A DNA stretch of 10,605 bases from Pseudomonadota bacterium (GCA_027623845.1 JAQBUJ010000058.1:1-10605); one strand, 5' to 3'. Shown: positions 1 through 7,126, counted from the stretch's first letter. Numbers and translations: made by a program. The notes: generated from the sequence alone by a model not told the origin.

Positions 1-111
1 ACCGTGGACCATAATGTCCATCGGAACCCGGGATTGGGCAAATGGGTTCTGATCAATGGAAGGCGGTATGAGCTTGCCTTCGGCCCCAATTCTTCGTTTC
101 CCGGCGGATAG
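1..111 (+). CDS. possible C-terminal end of an unidentified protein
   Basis: Frame 1 is open from the first base to a TAG at 109-111 and encodes 36 residues. The tail contains GKWVLINGRRYELAFGPN, which reads like a folded beta-rich end rather than a random frame: it has a hydrophobic/charged alternation and no rare-residue runs. I do not recognise a family. A competing ATG reading frame (56-355) overlaps it and looks less protein-like. The start lies outside the window, so the assignment rests on composition only and could be wrong. Confidence 0.3.
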   Translation, partial: TVDHNVHRNPGLGKWVLINGRRYELAFGPNSSFPGG

Positions 112-503
112 GCGTCATCGTGATGAACGCAAAACAAAAACGGGTCCAGAGTTTGCCAGCGCGCCTCCAAGGGAGATACATCCAAAACGATTGGATCCGG
201 CATCGATTTCATCCTCCAGTCGGGGGAATGCTTTGGCGGTCAAAACCGCGCGAATCAGTTTCTACGTCGCCCTGGGCCTATTGACCGCAACCTATCAATG
301 CCCTGAGCAATTGCAAGAAGCCGGCGCGATCAACAGAAGCGAGGATTGGCGATGATCGGCACAGGCGTCCCAAAATCCCGTCGGCAAACGGATTGCGGCT
401 GTTGGCATGGGCGAATTTGGCTATCGGCGGTATTAGGGTCTGATCTAGTATTTCTGGCCCGCTGGGTCAGCCGCCTTTTTCGCCCTATGGAACGCAACCA
501 AGA
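112..503. other. intergenic stretch upstream of ureidoglycolate lyase
   Basis: I see no convincing gene in these 390 or so bases. One 99-residue open frame (56-355, +) has no recognisable motif and overlaps the frame-1 tail. A GC-rich imperfect hairpin followed by CTTTTT at about 454-480 could be a weak terminator or chance. No promoter with good -35 and -10 boxes was evident for the downstream gene. Confidence 0.4.
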
Positions 504-1052
504 ATGCACCGCTCCCTGCAAACCCAACCGCTGACCGCCACCGCTTTTTCGACATTCGGCGACCTGATCGGTCTCAAAGACCTGCCCGACCAGATTATCA
601 ATCAGGGATTTTGCGGTCGCCACCATGATCTGGCGACCCCGGAAATCATCGATGGTCACGCTGGCATCAGCCTGTTCAAAGCGCTGCCGCGGGCACTACC
701 TTACCGCCTGGAGATGATGGAGCGGCACCCTTTGGGCTCGCAGGCGTTTATTCCAATGTCGCTGGATCCCTTTCTGGTCATCGTCGCACCAGATAACGGC
801 GGCGCACCAGGAACGCCTCTGGCCTTTGTTACCGCACCGGGGCAAGGGGTCAATTTTCATCGTGGCACTTGGCACGGCGTGCTGACCCCGCTTACCGAAC
901 CCGGCCTGTTCGCGGTCATTGATCGGATTGGCGCCGGGCGAAATTTGCAGGAATATTGGTTTGAAGAAATTTTTGAAATAACCGATGGCCGCGCGAAAAC
1001 CGTTGATCCCATCCCCGCCGTTGGCGACCCAAGACCTTTAGGCTCGGGTTAA
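504..1052 (+). CDS. allA: ureidoglycolate lyase (AllA family)
   Basis: This enzyme family splits (S)-ureidoglycolate into glyoxylate and urea, the last step of allantoin/purine-ring catabolism, in the cytoplasm. The 182-residue product is near the usual length of about 160-170 for this cupin-like family, with a somewhat longer C-terminal tail (about residues 155-182). Visible family signatures are the N-terminal TAFSTFGDLI (about 13-22), the segment ERHPLGSQAFIPM (73-85), NFHRGTWHGVL (117-127) with the conserved histidines, and AVIDR (137-141). The start at ATG 504 is chosen because homology begins a few residues later. The only Shine-Dalgarno candidate is a weak GGAA 11 bases upstream. No other purine-catabolism gene is visible here. 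The stop codon overlaps that of the convergent TPR gene. The family assignment is firm, but expression with a purine pathway cannot be judged from this window. Confidence 0.9.
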   Translation: MHRSLQTQPLTATAFSTFGDLIGLKDLPDQIINQGFCGRHHDLATPEIIDGHAGISLFKALPRALPYRLEMMERHPLGSQAFIPMSLDPFLVIVAPDNGGAPGTPLAFVTAPGQGVNFHRGTWHGVLTPLTEPGLFAVIDRIGAGRNLQEYWFEEIFEITDGRAKTVDPIPAVGDPRPLGSG

Positions 1053-3472
1053 TCGCTCCTGTCGGAGGCGTCCGGTGTGTTGACTTGCTCGATGGTTCGA
1101 AAGCAAACCGGGTCCATGTGAGCGACCTCATCAAGGGCTTGCCGCATTTTTTCGATCGTCAGCGACCATGGGTCGGTTGGAAACCGAAAGAACATCCGCA
1201 TGGACGGGAACCAGGGTACGAACGGCGCCCCCAATTGCTGCCAAATCCGACCGGCATCCGAGGAACGAAACACCCAAGCCGGCGTGCCGACGGCACCGGC
1301 CATGAATGCCGTTGAAATCAGTGGCGTCACGACAATATCGCATTCCGCGCACAGCGCCGTCAGGTCGTCGAGATCATCACGCAAATTTATATCCGACGGC
1401 GTCACGAATTCATAACCACGTTCCCGGCCTACTTCTTCCAAAAGGTCGGTTTCTTCCCGGGTGTGATCATATTGCAGATTGACCACCAGAAAACCGGGTC
1501 CAAAACACTGGCCGATTTCCTCCGGCTCCAAATATTGAAGGTCACGCGCCCGATTATGGACGCTGCTACGCCAACAAATTCCTATCCGCAGTTTCTTCTC
1601 ACCAAAGGAGTCCAAATATTGCCGCCAATGAGCCCGACGGTCGGACGCCGGCGTCAAATAACCGGATGTTCGAACGATGGGACGCGTGGCAATCGGCCAT
1701 ACTTGATTCAGGTGTTGGCGAGCTTCGAACCAGAAATGTTTAGGGATATGGCCAGCCGGCGTCTTATAGCGCAGATTTTCGGCCTTGGTGATGGGCGCCG
1801 GTGGCTGGCTGCGGGCGACGATACTAAAATTTGGAAACGACCTCTTAAACAAATCAACCAAACGGCTGTCACATTCGACCAGCACTTCGCTCGTCTTCTG
1901 AGCGACCAAGTGCATGTACCAGGCGAACATTATCTCATCGCCCATCCCCTGTTCCATGTAGATGAGAAGGCCGTGATACGGTAATTTTCGACCGTCCCAA
2001 ATTGTTTGAGGGAATGGACGACGGGCGGAAGGAAATCCGGGATTGTCCCACCTTTTGTCATATTGACGAAAACCCTGTTCGATCTCACCGGCCATCAAGA
2101 GAGCGTATGCCAAGTTGGTCTGGGCCGTGGAGTCTTCGCTATTCAGGTGTATCGCATGGCGCATGGCCGCGATTGATTCGCTAAAACGGCACGCCGAGCG
2201 CTCCAAGACCCCAACATTCAACCATGCAGACGATAGGTTTTTATCAATCAACAACGCCCGGTCTACCGCTTTGCGGGCGTCGACATGGTTGTAAGGCATG
2301 CAGTGCGATACGCAGAGCGCGTTCCAAGCTTTGGCATAGTCGGGCTTGAGGAGAAGCGCGCGCTTAGCAAAGGGCTCGGATTCCTCCGCGAGGGCTGATT
2401 CATTCATCATATGAGCGAGATTGAAGAGAATGATCGGTTGGTCTGGATATTTTTCCGCTGCCTTTTTCGTATATTCAATGCTGAGAGTGGTTTCCTCTGC
2501 GATTTTCAAGAAAATGCCCGCACCGTTCCAAATCGACGGGTTGTTGGGGTTTTTATCCAAAACCGAAATGACCATCGTCTTAAGTTCTTCAAGGCGTCCA
2601 AGGGCGCGGAGCGCTTCTCCAAGATGGTCGAAGCTCGTGTAATCATCGGCCCTTAAACCCACCGCCGCCGCGAGATACGGGACCGCGTCTACATCCGAGC
2701 CCAACCGTCGGTGGATGATGCCCAAATGGCGATTAGCTTCGAATTGGTGGATTTTTCCAGGAATTATTGTGGTCAGAAAGTCGCGTGCCTTTTCCAGGTC
2801 CCCGCGGTCGTAGTAAATTCGTCCGAGGGTGTAATTGAGGTCCTCGTCTTCGGGCTGTTGATGCTGCATCGGCACCAGAATGGCCAGCGCTTCGTCTTGC
2901 CGTCCGATATGCGCCAATCCCTGGCCAAGTGATTTTAATGCCTGTGGATAGGCCGGTCGGAGGTTGAGCGCCTCACGAAAATCCGCCACCGCTTTAGCTG
3001 ATTGTCCCAGTTCGAGGCGACAACGCCCTCGCATGTAGTGGGTGTCGAATGCATAGCCCTCAAGATCATTGAGAGCCAGGAGGCATTCCTTGTATTCGTC
3101 ACGTCCGAAAAGGGAACGGGCGTATTTTTCGCAGATTTTTTGATGGGTGGGGTTGGTCTGCCGCAGTGATTGATATGCTTCGAATGCTTCGTCGTCGCGC
3201 CCCGCCATTTCAAGAGCCATGGCGTGGTTCAGCCTGGGCGCAATAGTTTTGTTTTGATCTGATTGCGCTGCGGCATTGAACCACCGCACAGCCTGACTCG
3301 CTTCGTTGGATCTGATGGCGACGTTACCGAGCAGATTGTAAGAATCCACAGACGTGGGATTCGCCGACAACAACTCCTGGGCCAGAATCTTGGCTCTTTG
3401 GAGCTCATTTGAAGCAATCGCTTGTTTGCATTCTGAGAGTTGCTCTTCAAAACGCGATGGCTGACTGGTCAT
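1049..3472 (-). CDS. TPR-repeat protein with C-terminal GT9-like glycosyltransferase domain
   Basis: The 807-residue protein has two parts. Residues about 8-475 are helical TPR-like units of about 34 residues, with typical A/G/Y/P positions (for example LGRIYYDRGDLEKARDFL around 216-233 and AWLNVGVLERSACRFSESI around 416-434). A linker, RRPFPQTIWDG (484-494), leads into a GT-B-like domain that opens with GLLIYMEQGMGDEIMF (501-516). This is the QGxGD motif seen in heptosyltransferase/GT9-like domains fused to TPRs. The domain continues with RIGICWRSS (629-637) and CDIVVTPLISTAFMAGAVGTPAWV (711-734), the usual nucleotide-sugar-binding end. No signal peptide or membrane segment is seen, so it is probably cytoplasmic. 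TPR-glycosyltransferase proteins often glycosylate proteins or build surface glycans, but donor and acceptor are unknown. ATG 3472 is preceded by only a weak GGGT. The gene lies 205 bases downstream of the RTX gene on the same strand, behind a terminator, so it probably has its own promoter. Confidence 0.85.
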   Translation of the reverse strand: MTSQPSRFEEQLSECKQAIASNELQRAKILAQELLSANPTSVDSYNLLGNVAIRSNEASQAVRWFNAAAQSDQNKTIAPRLNHAMALEMAGRDDEAFEAYQSLRQTNPTHQKICEKYARSLFGRDEYKECLLALNDLEGYAFDTHYMRGRCRLELGQSAKAVADFREALNLRPAYPQALKSLGQGLAHIGRQDEALAILVPMQHQQPEDEDLNYTLGRIYYDRGDLEKARDFLTTIIPGKIHQFEANRHLGIIHRRLGSDVDAVPYLAAAVGLRADDYTSFDHLGEALRALGRLEELKTMVISVLDKNPNNPSIWNGAGIFLKIAEETTLSIEYTKKAAEKYPDQPIILFNLAHMMNESALAEESEPFAKRALLLKPDYAKAWNALCVSHCMPYNHVDARKAVDRALLIDKNLSSAWLNVGVLERSACRFSESIAAMRHAIHLNSEDSTAQTNLAYALLMAGEIEQGFRQYDKRWDNPGFPSARRPFPQTIWDGRKLPYHGLLIYMEQGMGDEIMFAWYMHLVAQKTSEVLVECDSRLVDLFKRSFPNFSIVARSQPPAPITKAENLRYKTPAGHIPKHFWFEARQHLNQVWPIATRPIVRTSGYLTPASDRRAHWRQYLDSFGEKKLRIGICWRSSVHNRARDLQYLEPEEIGQCFGPGFLVVNLQYDHTREETDLLEEVGRERGYEFVTPSDINLRDDLDDLTALCAECDIVVTPLISTAFMAGAVGTPAWVFRSSDAGRIWQQLGAPFVPWFPSMRMFFRFPTDPWSLTIEKMRQALDEVAHMDPVCFRTIEQVNTPDASDRSD

Positions 3473-3623
3473 TTTTTACCCGATAGCAAACACGAGCCGT
3501 GGTAACCGATCCAACAACGGGACGTCAAACCATTTTGTGAGCCAGATGGGTTCACTAGGTTTTGGCCCGTTTTTCTGTTTGTCGCGAGTGGCGACTATCT
3601 ACGCGACAGGCAACCGGTAGCCC

Positions 3624-3654
3624 AAAAGCAAAGTGGCGCTCCGAAGAGCACCAC
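3624..3654 (-). terminator. intrinsic terminator of the RTX gene with UUCG tetraloop
   Basis: Read on the minus strand, a 9-bp stem GTGGTGCTC / GAGCGCCAC (one G-U wobble) closes a C(UUCG)G tetraloop and is followed by TTTGCTTTT. On the plus strand the same stem has a C-A mismatch and no T run, so it works best for minus-strand transcripts. It begins about 23 bases after the RTX stop codon. This should separate the RTX transcript from the TPR gene downstream. Confidence 0.8.
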
Positions 3655-3677
3655 CCGCTTGATTGGTCTGACTTGGA

Positions 3678-5267
3678 TCAGGAGAACTCGAAGTCCGTCA
3701 GATCCAGCGTCGTCACACCATTTACGGTGATCTTCGCATAGTCACCGGCACCAGCACCATTCAGGTAAACCTCGACCAGATTGTTGGTCGCGTTCCCCAC
3801 AAGGGCAATCGAGCTGTCACTGGAGAACGTCGTCGACGTTGGCGCGTGCAGTGAAGGATCACCCGAGTTCGTGAAGCCAAAGCCCAGCAACGTGATCTTG
3901 TCCGTACCGTCCGTGAAGCTGAACACGTCCGCACCGGTGATCACAGCACCTGTAATCGTCGCAAGGGTCACATTCGTGGCAACCACGAACTTGTCAGCAC
4001 CGTCTCCGCCATACAGCGTATCGGCATTACCGGTGATCGCCGAGCCGGCGTACAGAGTGTCGTTACCGTCACCACCGTAAAGCAGCTCGCCACCGTTGTC
4101 CGTGCCGCCAGCCAAAGCCGCGTACAGAACATCGTTACCAACCCCACCATACAAGGTGTCGCCGTCCGAACCGGCATTCAGAGTATCGTTGCCGTCTTCG
4201 CCATACAGCAGATCAGCACCACCGTCCGAACTCGCGTCCAGGGCGTCGTTGCCGCTGCCGCCGAACATCGTATCAGCAGCCGTACCACCAATCAGGCTGT
4301 CACCGCCGGCACCGCCGTACAACACATCAGCCAGGGTCGAACCACCGAACAACGTATCAGCGCCATCACCACCGTAAAGCGTATCGGCACCACCAAACGC
4401 ACCGGTCAGATGACCCGTGAGAATGTCGTTGTCGCCGCCACCGGTCAGCTGATCATTGCCGATACCACCATAAAGCGTATCCGCTCCGGTGCCGCCGATC
4501 AGCACGTCGTTGCCAGCCGAGCCGTAAGCAAGGTCATTGCCGGCGCCGCCTTGAACCGTATCATTGCCAACGTCGCTCGAAATCGTATCCGCGCCGCCGT
4601 TGCCATAGATCAGATCAGCTTCAGAGCCGCCATTCAGCACGTCGTTACCGTCACCGCCGTAAAGCGTGTCGGCGCCGCCGCTACCAAACAACGTATCGTT
4701 GCCAACATTGCCAAAGACCAGATCAGCACCGTCGCCAGCGCTGATCGCGTCGTTGCCCTGACCGCCGTAAAGGCCGTCATCGCCGCCGTTGCCGATCAAC
4801 GTGTCATTGCCTTGGTTGCCGTAAATAACGTCATCGCCGGCACCGCCGGTGACCGCGTCATTGCCCTGGCCGCCAAAAACAGTGTCCGCGCTGTCGCCAG
4901 CCTGAACAACGTCGTTGCCCAAGTTGCCGTACACAACGTCGGAGCCGCTGCCAGCCACGAGCGAGTCATTGCCCTGACCGCCAAACAGCAAATCCGCGTC
5001 GCCAGCACCCGTCAGCGTATCATTGCCAAGGTTGCCGTACAGCACGTCGTTACCGTCGTTACCGTCGATGATGTCAGAGTCTTGACCGCCGAACACGGTG
5101 TCAGCACCGCCTGCAGCCAGGATGCTGTCAGGACCAGCGTTGCCGTATACCAAGTCGGCGCCACCAAGCGCACTGATGGTATCGCCACCAACGAGGCCGG
5201 TGATCTCGTCAGAGTTACCCGTGCCGGTAAGATTATCGGAAGAAGTCGTTCCGGTGATTGATGCCAT
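3678..5267 (-). CDS. RTX nonapeptide-repeat calcium-binding protein, probable type I secretion substrate
   Basis: The 529-residue product is nearly all Ca2+-binding repeats of the GGxGxDxxx type. About 45 nonapeptide-length units run from residue 10 to 425, for example YGGDGNDVLNGG (203-214) and FGGQGNDAVTGG (131-142). Known RTX repeats fold into parallel beta-rolls when Ca2+ is bound outside the cell. The N-terminus has no Sec signal peptide. Residues about 427-529 are non-repetitive, Asp/Thr/Val rich, contain TDGTDKITLLGF (452-463) and end in TTLDLTDFEFS. An acidic/hydrophobic C-terminal end like this is typical of uncleaved type I secretion signals. No protease, lipase or adhesin domain is visible, so a structural, surface-layer-like or matrix role is possible but unproven. 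ATG 5267 has GGGGA six bases upstream. No ABC transporter, membrane-fusion or TolC gene lies in the window, so export machinery must be elsewhere. Confidence 0.9.
   Translation of the reverse strand: MASITGTTSSDNLTGTGNSDEITGLVGGDTISALGGADLVYGNAGPDSILAAGGADTVFGGQDSDIIDGNDGNDVLYGNLGNDTLTGAGDADLLFGGQGNDSLVAGSGSDVVYGNLGNDVVQAGDSADTVFGGQGNDAVTGGAGDDVIYGNQGNDTLIGNGGDDGLYGGQGNDAISAGDGADLVFGNVGNDTLFGSGGADTLYGGDGNDVLNGGSEADLIYGNGGADTISSDVGNDTVQGGAGNDLAYGSAGNDVLIGGTGADTLYGGIGNDQLTGGGDNDILTGHLTGAFGGADTLYGGDGADTLFGGSTLADVLYGGAGGDSLIGGTAADTMFGGSGNDALDASSDGGADLLYGEDGNDTLNAGSDGDTLYGGVGNDVLYAALAGGTDNGGELLYGGDGNDTLYAGSAITGNADTLYGGDGADKFVVATNVTLATITGAVITGADVFSFTDGTDKITLLGFGFTNSGDPSLHAPTSTTFSSDSSIALVGNATNNLVEVYLNGAGAGDYAKITVNGVTTLDLTDFEFS
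4554..5147 (-). repeat. coding tandem repeat: 18-residue units forming a 36-residue super-repeat
   Basis: Within the RTX gene, aromatic-glycine landmarks recur exactly every 18 residues at protein positions 41, 59, 77, 95, 113, 131, 149, 167, 185, 203 and 221. They alternate between [YF]GN and [YF]GG, with Gln after GG in the copies at 59, 95, 131 and 167. The true period is therefore 36 residues (108 bp) over about five and a half copies. Beyond residue 238 the alternation is lost and several units carry insertions (for example around 284-292, 343-349 and 383-394). Confidence 0.8.
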
Positions 5268-5422
5268 TGAAAGTCCCCATTAGCGCATCTGAGCCGATTC
5301 TTTTGGCAGTGACCCGACTTACTCCCCATCCACCATGCACTATGCAGGTTCGTTGATGAGGCAGTCGAGCCACAAATCCAATAACCTGAAGCCGGCCCGC
5401 GACCAGTTCAGTTGCCAAACTA

Positions 5423-5449
5423 ATTACACTGAAACAATGAGTGTGGCAA
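5423..5449 (-). promoter_or_regulatory. candidate promoter of the RTX gene inside a nested dyad
   Basis: On the minus strand TTGCCA (5449-5444) and TGTAAT (5428-5423) each match five of six sigma-70 consensus bases. The spacer is only 15 bases, which weakens the call. The elements are part of a dyad: TTGCCA at 5412-5417 mirrors TGGCAA at 5444-5449, and ACACT at 5426-5430 mirrors AGTGT at 5440-5444. An operator overlapping the promoter is possible. The leader to the RTX start codon would be about 150 bases. Confidence 0.3.
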
Positions 5450-5794
5450 GCCGCTAATCAGCAGTAAGTCCGTGGTTTTTAGCCATTGTCGGGATGGTTT
5501 TGCGAACTAGTGTTGCTAAAAAGACACGGCTGGAGGCGGCGCAGACACAGGAAATTGAAGATTTTCGCCGTATTTGCCGAAATTCCGGCTTCCCGGTCCG
5601 ACTTGGCGGCACGATCTCTTTCGTCAGAATGGCTTACCGCAAAACCTTCAACCGATAACCGAGATATTTGTTGAATAGCCTTCAGTCATCACGTTCCTGG
5701 ACGTATCGTTCGATGGCCTCTTTCTTGCTCGCGCTCAATTCGACGGTTATGGAGAAACCTGAAGGCGAGGAATTTTCCGATCTATTGGACTATG

Positions 5795-5834
5795 TTTATC
5801 ATGACCCGGCAAAGTTTATCATGACCCGGCAAAG
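5795..5834. repeat. perfect 20-bp tandem duplication
   Basis: The unit tttatcatgacccggcaaag occurs twice head to tail without mismatch (5795-5814 and 5815-5834). It lies about 90 bases upstream of the GT4 start codon. Because 20 is not a multiple of three, gain or loss of a copy would shift any reading frame through it. The second copy also supplies part of the left arm of the adjacent inverted repeat. Confidence 0.9.
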
Positions 5835-5869
5835 CCGCGGGCGGACCAGGGCTGGCGGCGGCTTTGCCG
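5827..5869. repeat. 12-bp perfect inverted repeat, 19-base loop
   Basis: CGGCAAAGCCGC at 5827-5838 is the exact reverse complement of GCGGCTTTGCCG at 5858-5869. The loop can form a small inner CCA/TGG stem. No T run follows on either strand, so it is not a standard terminator. Its 3' end lies 57 bases before the GT4 start codon, where it could be a leader hairpin or protein-binding site. The first copy of the 20-bp duplication offers an alternative 8-base partner for the right arm. Confidence 0.7.
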
Positions 5870-5926
5870 TAAGCCCTCGCCAAGGAAGCTGAGCTGCCGG
5901 CAATATCCAGAAATATAAGGGCCACG

Positions 5927-7060
5927 ATGACAGATCACCGGCTTGATGTTGCTGCGGCCCACCCCGTTGGGTGGCATCGGTCGGCGATCGTCCACGGTAT
6001 TGGCTGGGTTGATGGCCCGTTCGGATACAATGTGCACGCTCGAGGGTTTTTCTCCGCCCTGGCCTGCCGGATCCCGACCGCAGTTTCGCCGATGTTCGTT
6101 CTCGAGGGGCCGTTCAAGCAAGACCGGGAAGCCCTGCAGCGACTCTACGCTGATCAGCCGATAATCTCGGTCGCGTTGATGTATGGGAATTTAGCCGGCG
6201 CGGTGCTGCGAGACGCCCCGGGACCACGGGTCATATATACAGTGTGGGAATCGACGCGATTTCCGGGTGATTGGCTCGAATCACTCTCATCAGCGGACCA
6301 AGTCTGGACACCGTCGCATTGGGGGGCCGCCGTGATGGCTCGAAGCGGAATTGATCCAGCTCGCATCCATGTCGTTCCCGAGGGCGTTGATCCGGCGCTG
6401 TTCCATCCGAATGTACCGGCGACACCGGTTATATCCGAGCGCGCCGGTTTTAAGTTCCTGCACATTGGCCGCTTCGAGGACCGAAAGGGGACAAAAACGC
6501 TGATACGCGCCTTCGACAACGAGTTCGGTCCGCGAGACGACGCCCTGCTGATCCTGGCTTGCCACAATCACCACGAACCGGGGTTCGACATCGGCGCCGA
6601 ACTGCGCGCCCTGGAACTCCGTCGCCCGGAGCGTTTGGTGTTTATTCCACCTGTCGCGCGGCATGATGTTCTGGCTGGGCTCTATACTGCGTGTGACGCT
6701 TTCGTCGCGCCGTCACGGGCCGAGGGCTGGGGCTTGCCGATCATCGAGGCGATGGCCTGCGGGTTGCCGGTCATCACCACCGATCATAGCGCGCCAAGGG
6801 ACTATCTGGGGCCCGAATCCTATCGGGTTTCTTGCCGGATGACGCCAATCGCCATACCTTTTTTCGAATCGTCCGACGGCGATTTCGGAATGTGGGCGGA
6901 ACCCGATGCGGCGGATTTGCGCCGTCGCATGCGGGAGGTATATGAGAACCCATCCGCCGCCCGGACCCGTGGTGAAGCGGCAGGCGCTCGCATTCGCTCC
7001 CGTTTCACCTGGGACGCGGCGGCCGGGCAAGCTGTAGCGGCGCTGGCGGAACTCAGATAG
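5927..7060 (+). CDS. GT4-type (GT-B fold) glycosyltransferase
   Basis: The 377-residue product has the normal length for a retaining GT4 glycosyltransferase, which moves a sugar from a nucleotide donor onto a glycan or lipid-linked acceptor at the cytoplasmic side of the membrane. The N-terminal half holds the acceptor-side Rossmann domain, including IGWVDGPFGYNVHARGF (25-41). The C-terminal donor domain shows VVPEGVDPALFHP (149-161), HIGRFEDRKG (179-188) with the expected Arg182 and Lys187, and EGWGLPIIEAMACGLPVITT (266-285) carrying the E-x7-E pair Glu266 and Glu274. A good Shine-Dalgarno AAGGG sits five bases before ATG 5927. It stands alone on its strand, divergent from the RTX gene and convergent with the FkbM methyltransferase. 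Donor and acceptor cannot be read from sequence; surface polysaccharide synthesis is inferred from context. Confidence 0.88.
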   Translation: MTDHRLDVAAAHPVGWHRSAIVHGIGWVDGPFGYNVHARGFFSALACRIPTAVSPMFVLEGPFKQDREALQRLYADQPIISVALMYGNLAGAVLRDAPGPRVIYTVWESTRFPGDWLESLSSADQVWTPSHWGAAVMARSGIDPARIHVVPEGVDPALFHPNVPATPVISERAGFKFLHIGRFEDRKGTKTLIRAFDNEFGPRDDALLILACHNHHEPGFDIGAELRALELRRPERLVFIPPVARHDVLAGLYTACDAFVAPSRAEGWGLPIIEAMACGLPVITTDHSAPRDYLGPESYRVSCRMTPIAIPFFESSDGDFGMWAEPDAADLRRRMREVYENPSAARTRGEAAGARIRSRFTWDAAAGQAVAALAELR

Positions 7061-7081
7061 TCATCGCGGATACCGGCCCTC

Positions 7082-7117
7082 CGAGACGATTTGAAGTCCT
7101 CGCGAGATAATTTGAAG
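7082..7117. repeat. short imperfect direct repeat in a convergent intergenic gap
   Basis: CGAGACGATTTGAAG (7082-7096) and CGAGATAATTTGAAG (7103-7117) match at 13 of 15 positions and start 21 bases apart, about two helical turns. They lie in the 66-base gap between two converging genes. A protein-binding site or a chance duplication are both possible. I see no clear intrinsic terminator in this gap. Confidence 0.45.
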
Positions 7118-7126
7118 AAAAACTTT

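Larger units (their letters stand above)
5268..5926. other. 659-base intergenic stretch between divergent RTX and GT4 genes
   Basis: No gene is supported here. Two short frames are open. An ATG frame at 5494-5658 (54 residues) has no Shine-Dalgarno sequence and no recognised motif. A TTG-start frame at 5668-5892 (74 residues) runs through a tandem duplication. Both might be decayed coding remnants. What can be seen are regulatory-type structures: a dyad with a minus-strand promoter candidate near 5412-5449, a 20-bp duplication at 5795-5834, a 12-bp inverted repeat at 5827-5869, and a GT4 ribosome binding site AAGGG at 5917-5921. The base composition is more A+T rich in the first 400 bases than in the flanking genes. 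Confidence 0.5.

Noticed and set aside
56..355. 99-residue frame on the plus strand upstream of the ureidoglycolate lyase
   Set aside because: Its composition looks random, with Arg/Pro/Ser-rich stretches and no motif; it overlaps a better frame at 1-111.
3581..3595. GTCGC/GCGAC hairpin upstream of the TPR gene
   Set aside because: A five-base stem with no T run or promoter association; expected by chance in GC-rich DNA.
4410..5261. 283-residue open frame on the plus strand, antisense to the RTX gene
   Set aside because: It is rich in monotonous Val/Ala/Ile repeats that mirror the RTX nonapeptides; the repetitive GC-rich codons suppress stops in the opposite strand. It has no motif and no ribosome binding site.
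5494..5658. 54-residue ATG frame on the plus strand (MVLRTSVAKK...)
   Set aside because: No Shine-Dalgarno sequence, no recognised motif and mixed codon use. Too weak to call a gene, though a decayed remnant cannot be excluded.
5795..5834. CRISPR-like or attachment-site reading of the duplicated 20-mer
   Set aside because: There are only two copies, they abut without spacers, and no integrase, tRNA or Cas gene is nearby.
5668..5892. 74-residue TTG-start frame crossing the 20-bp tandem repeat
   Set aside because: The start is TTG without a ribosome binding site, the frame continues only because of the duplication, and no homology was recognised.
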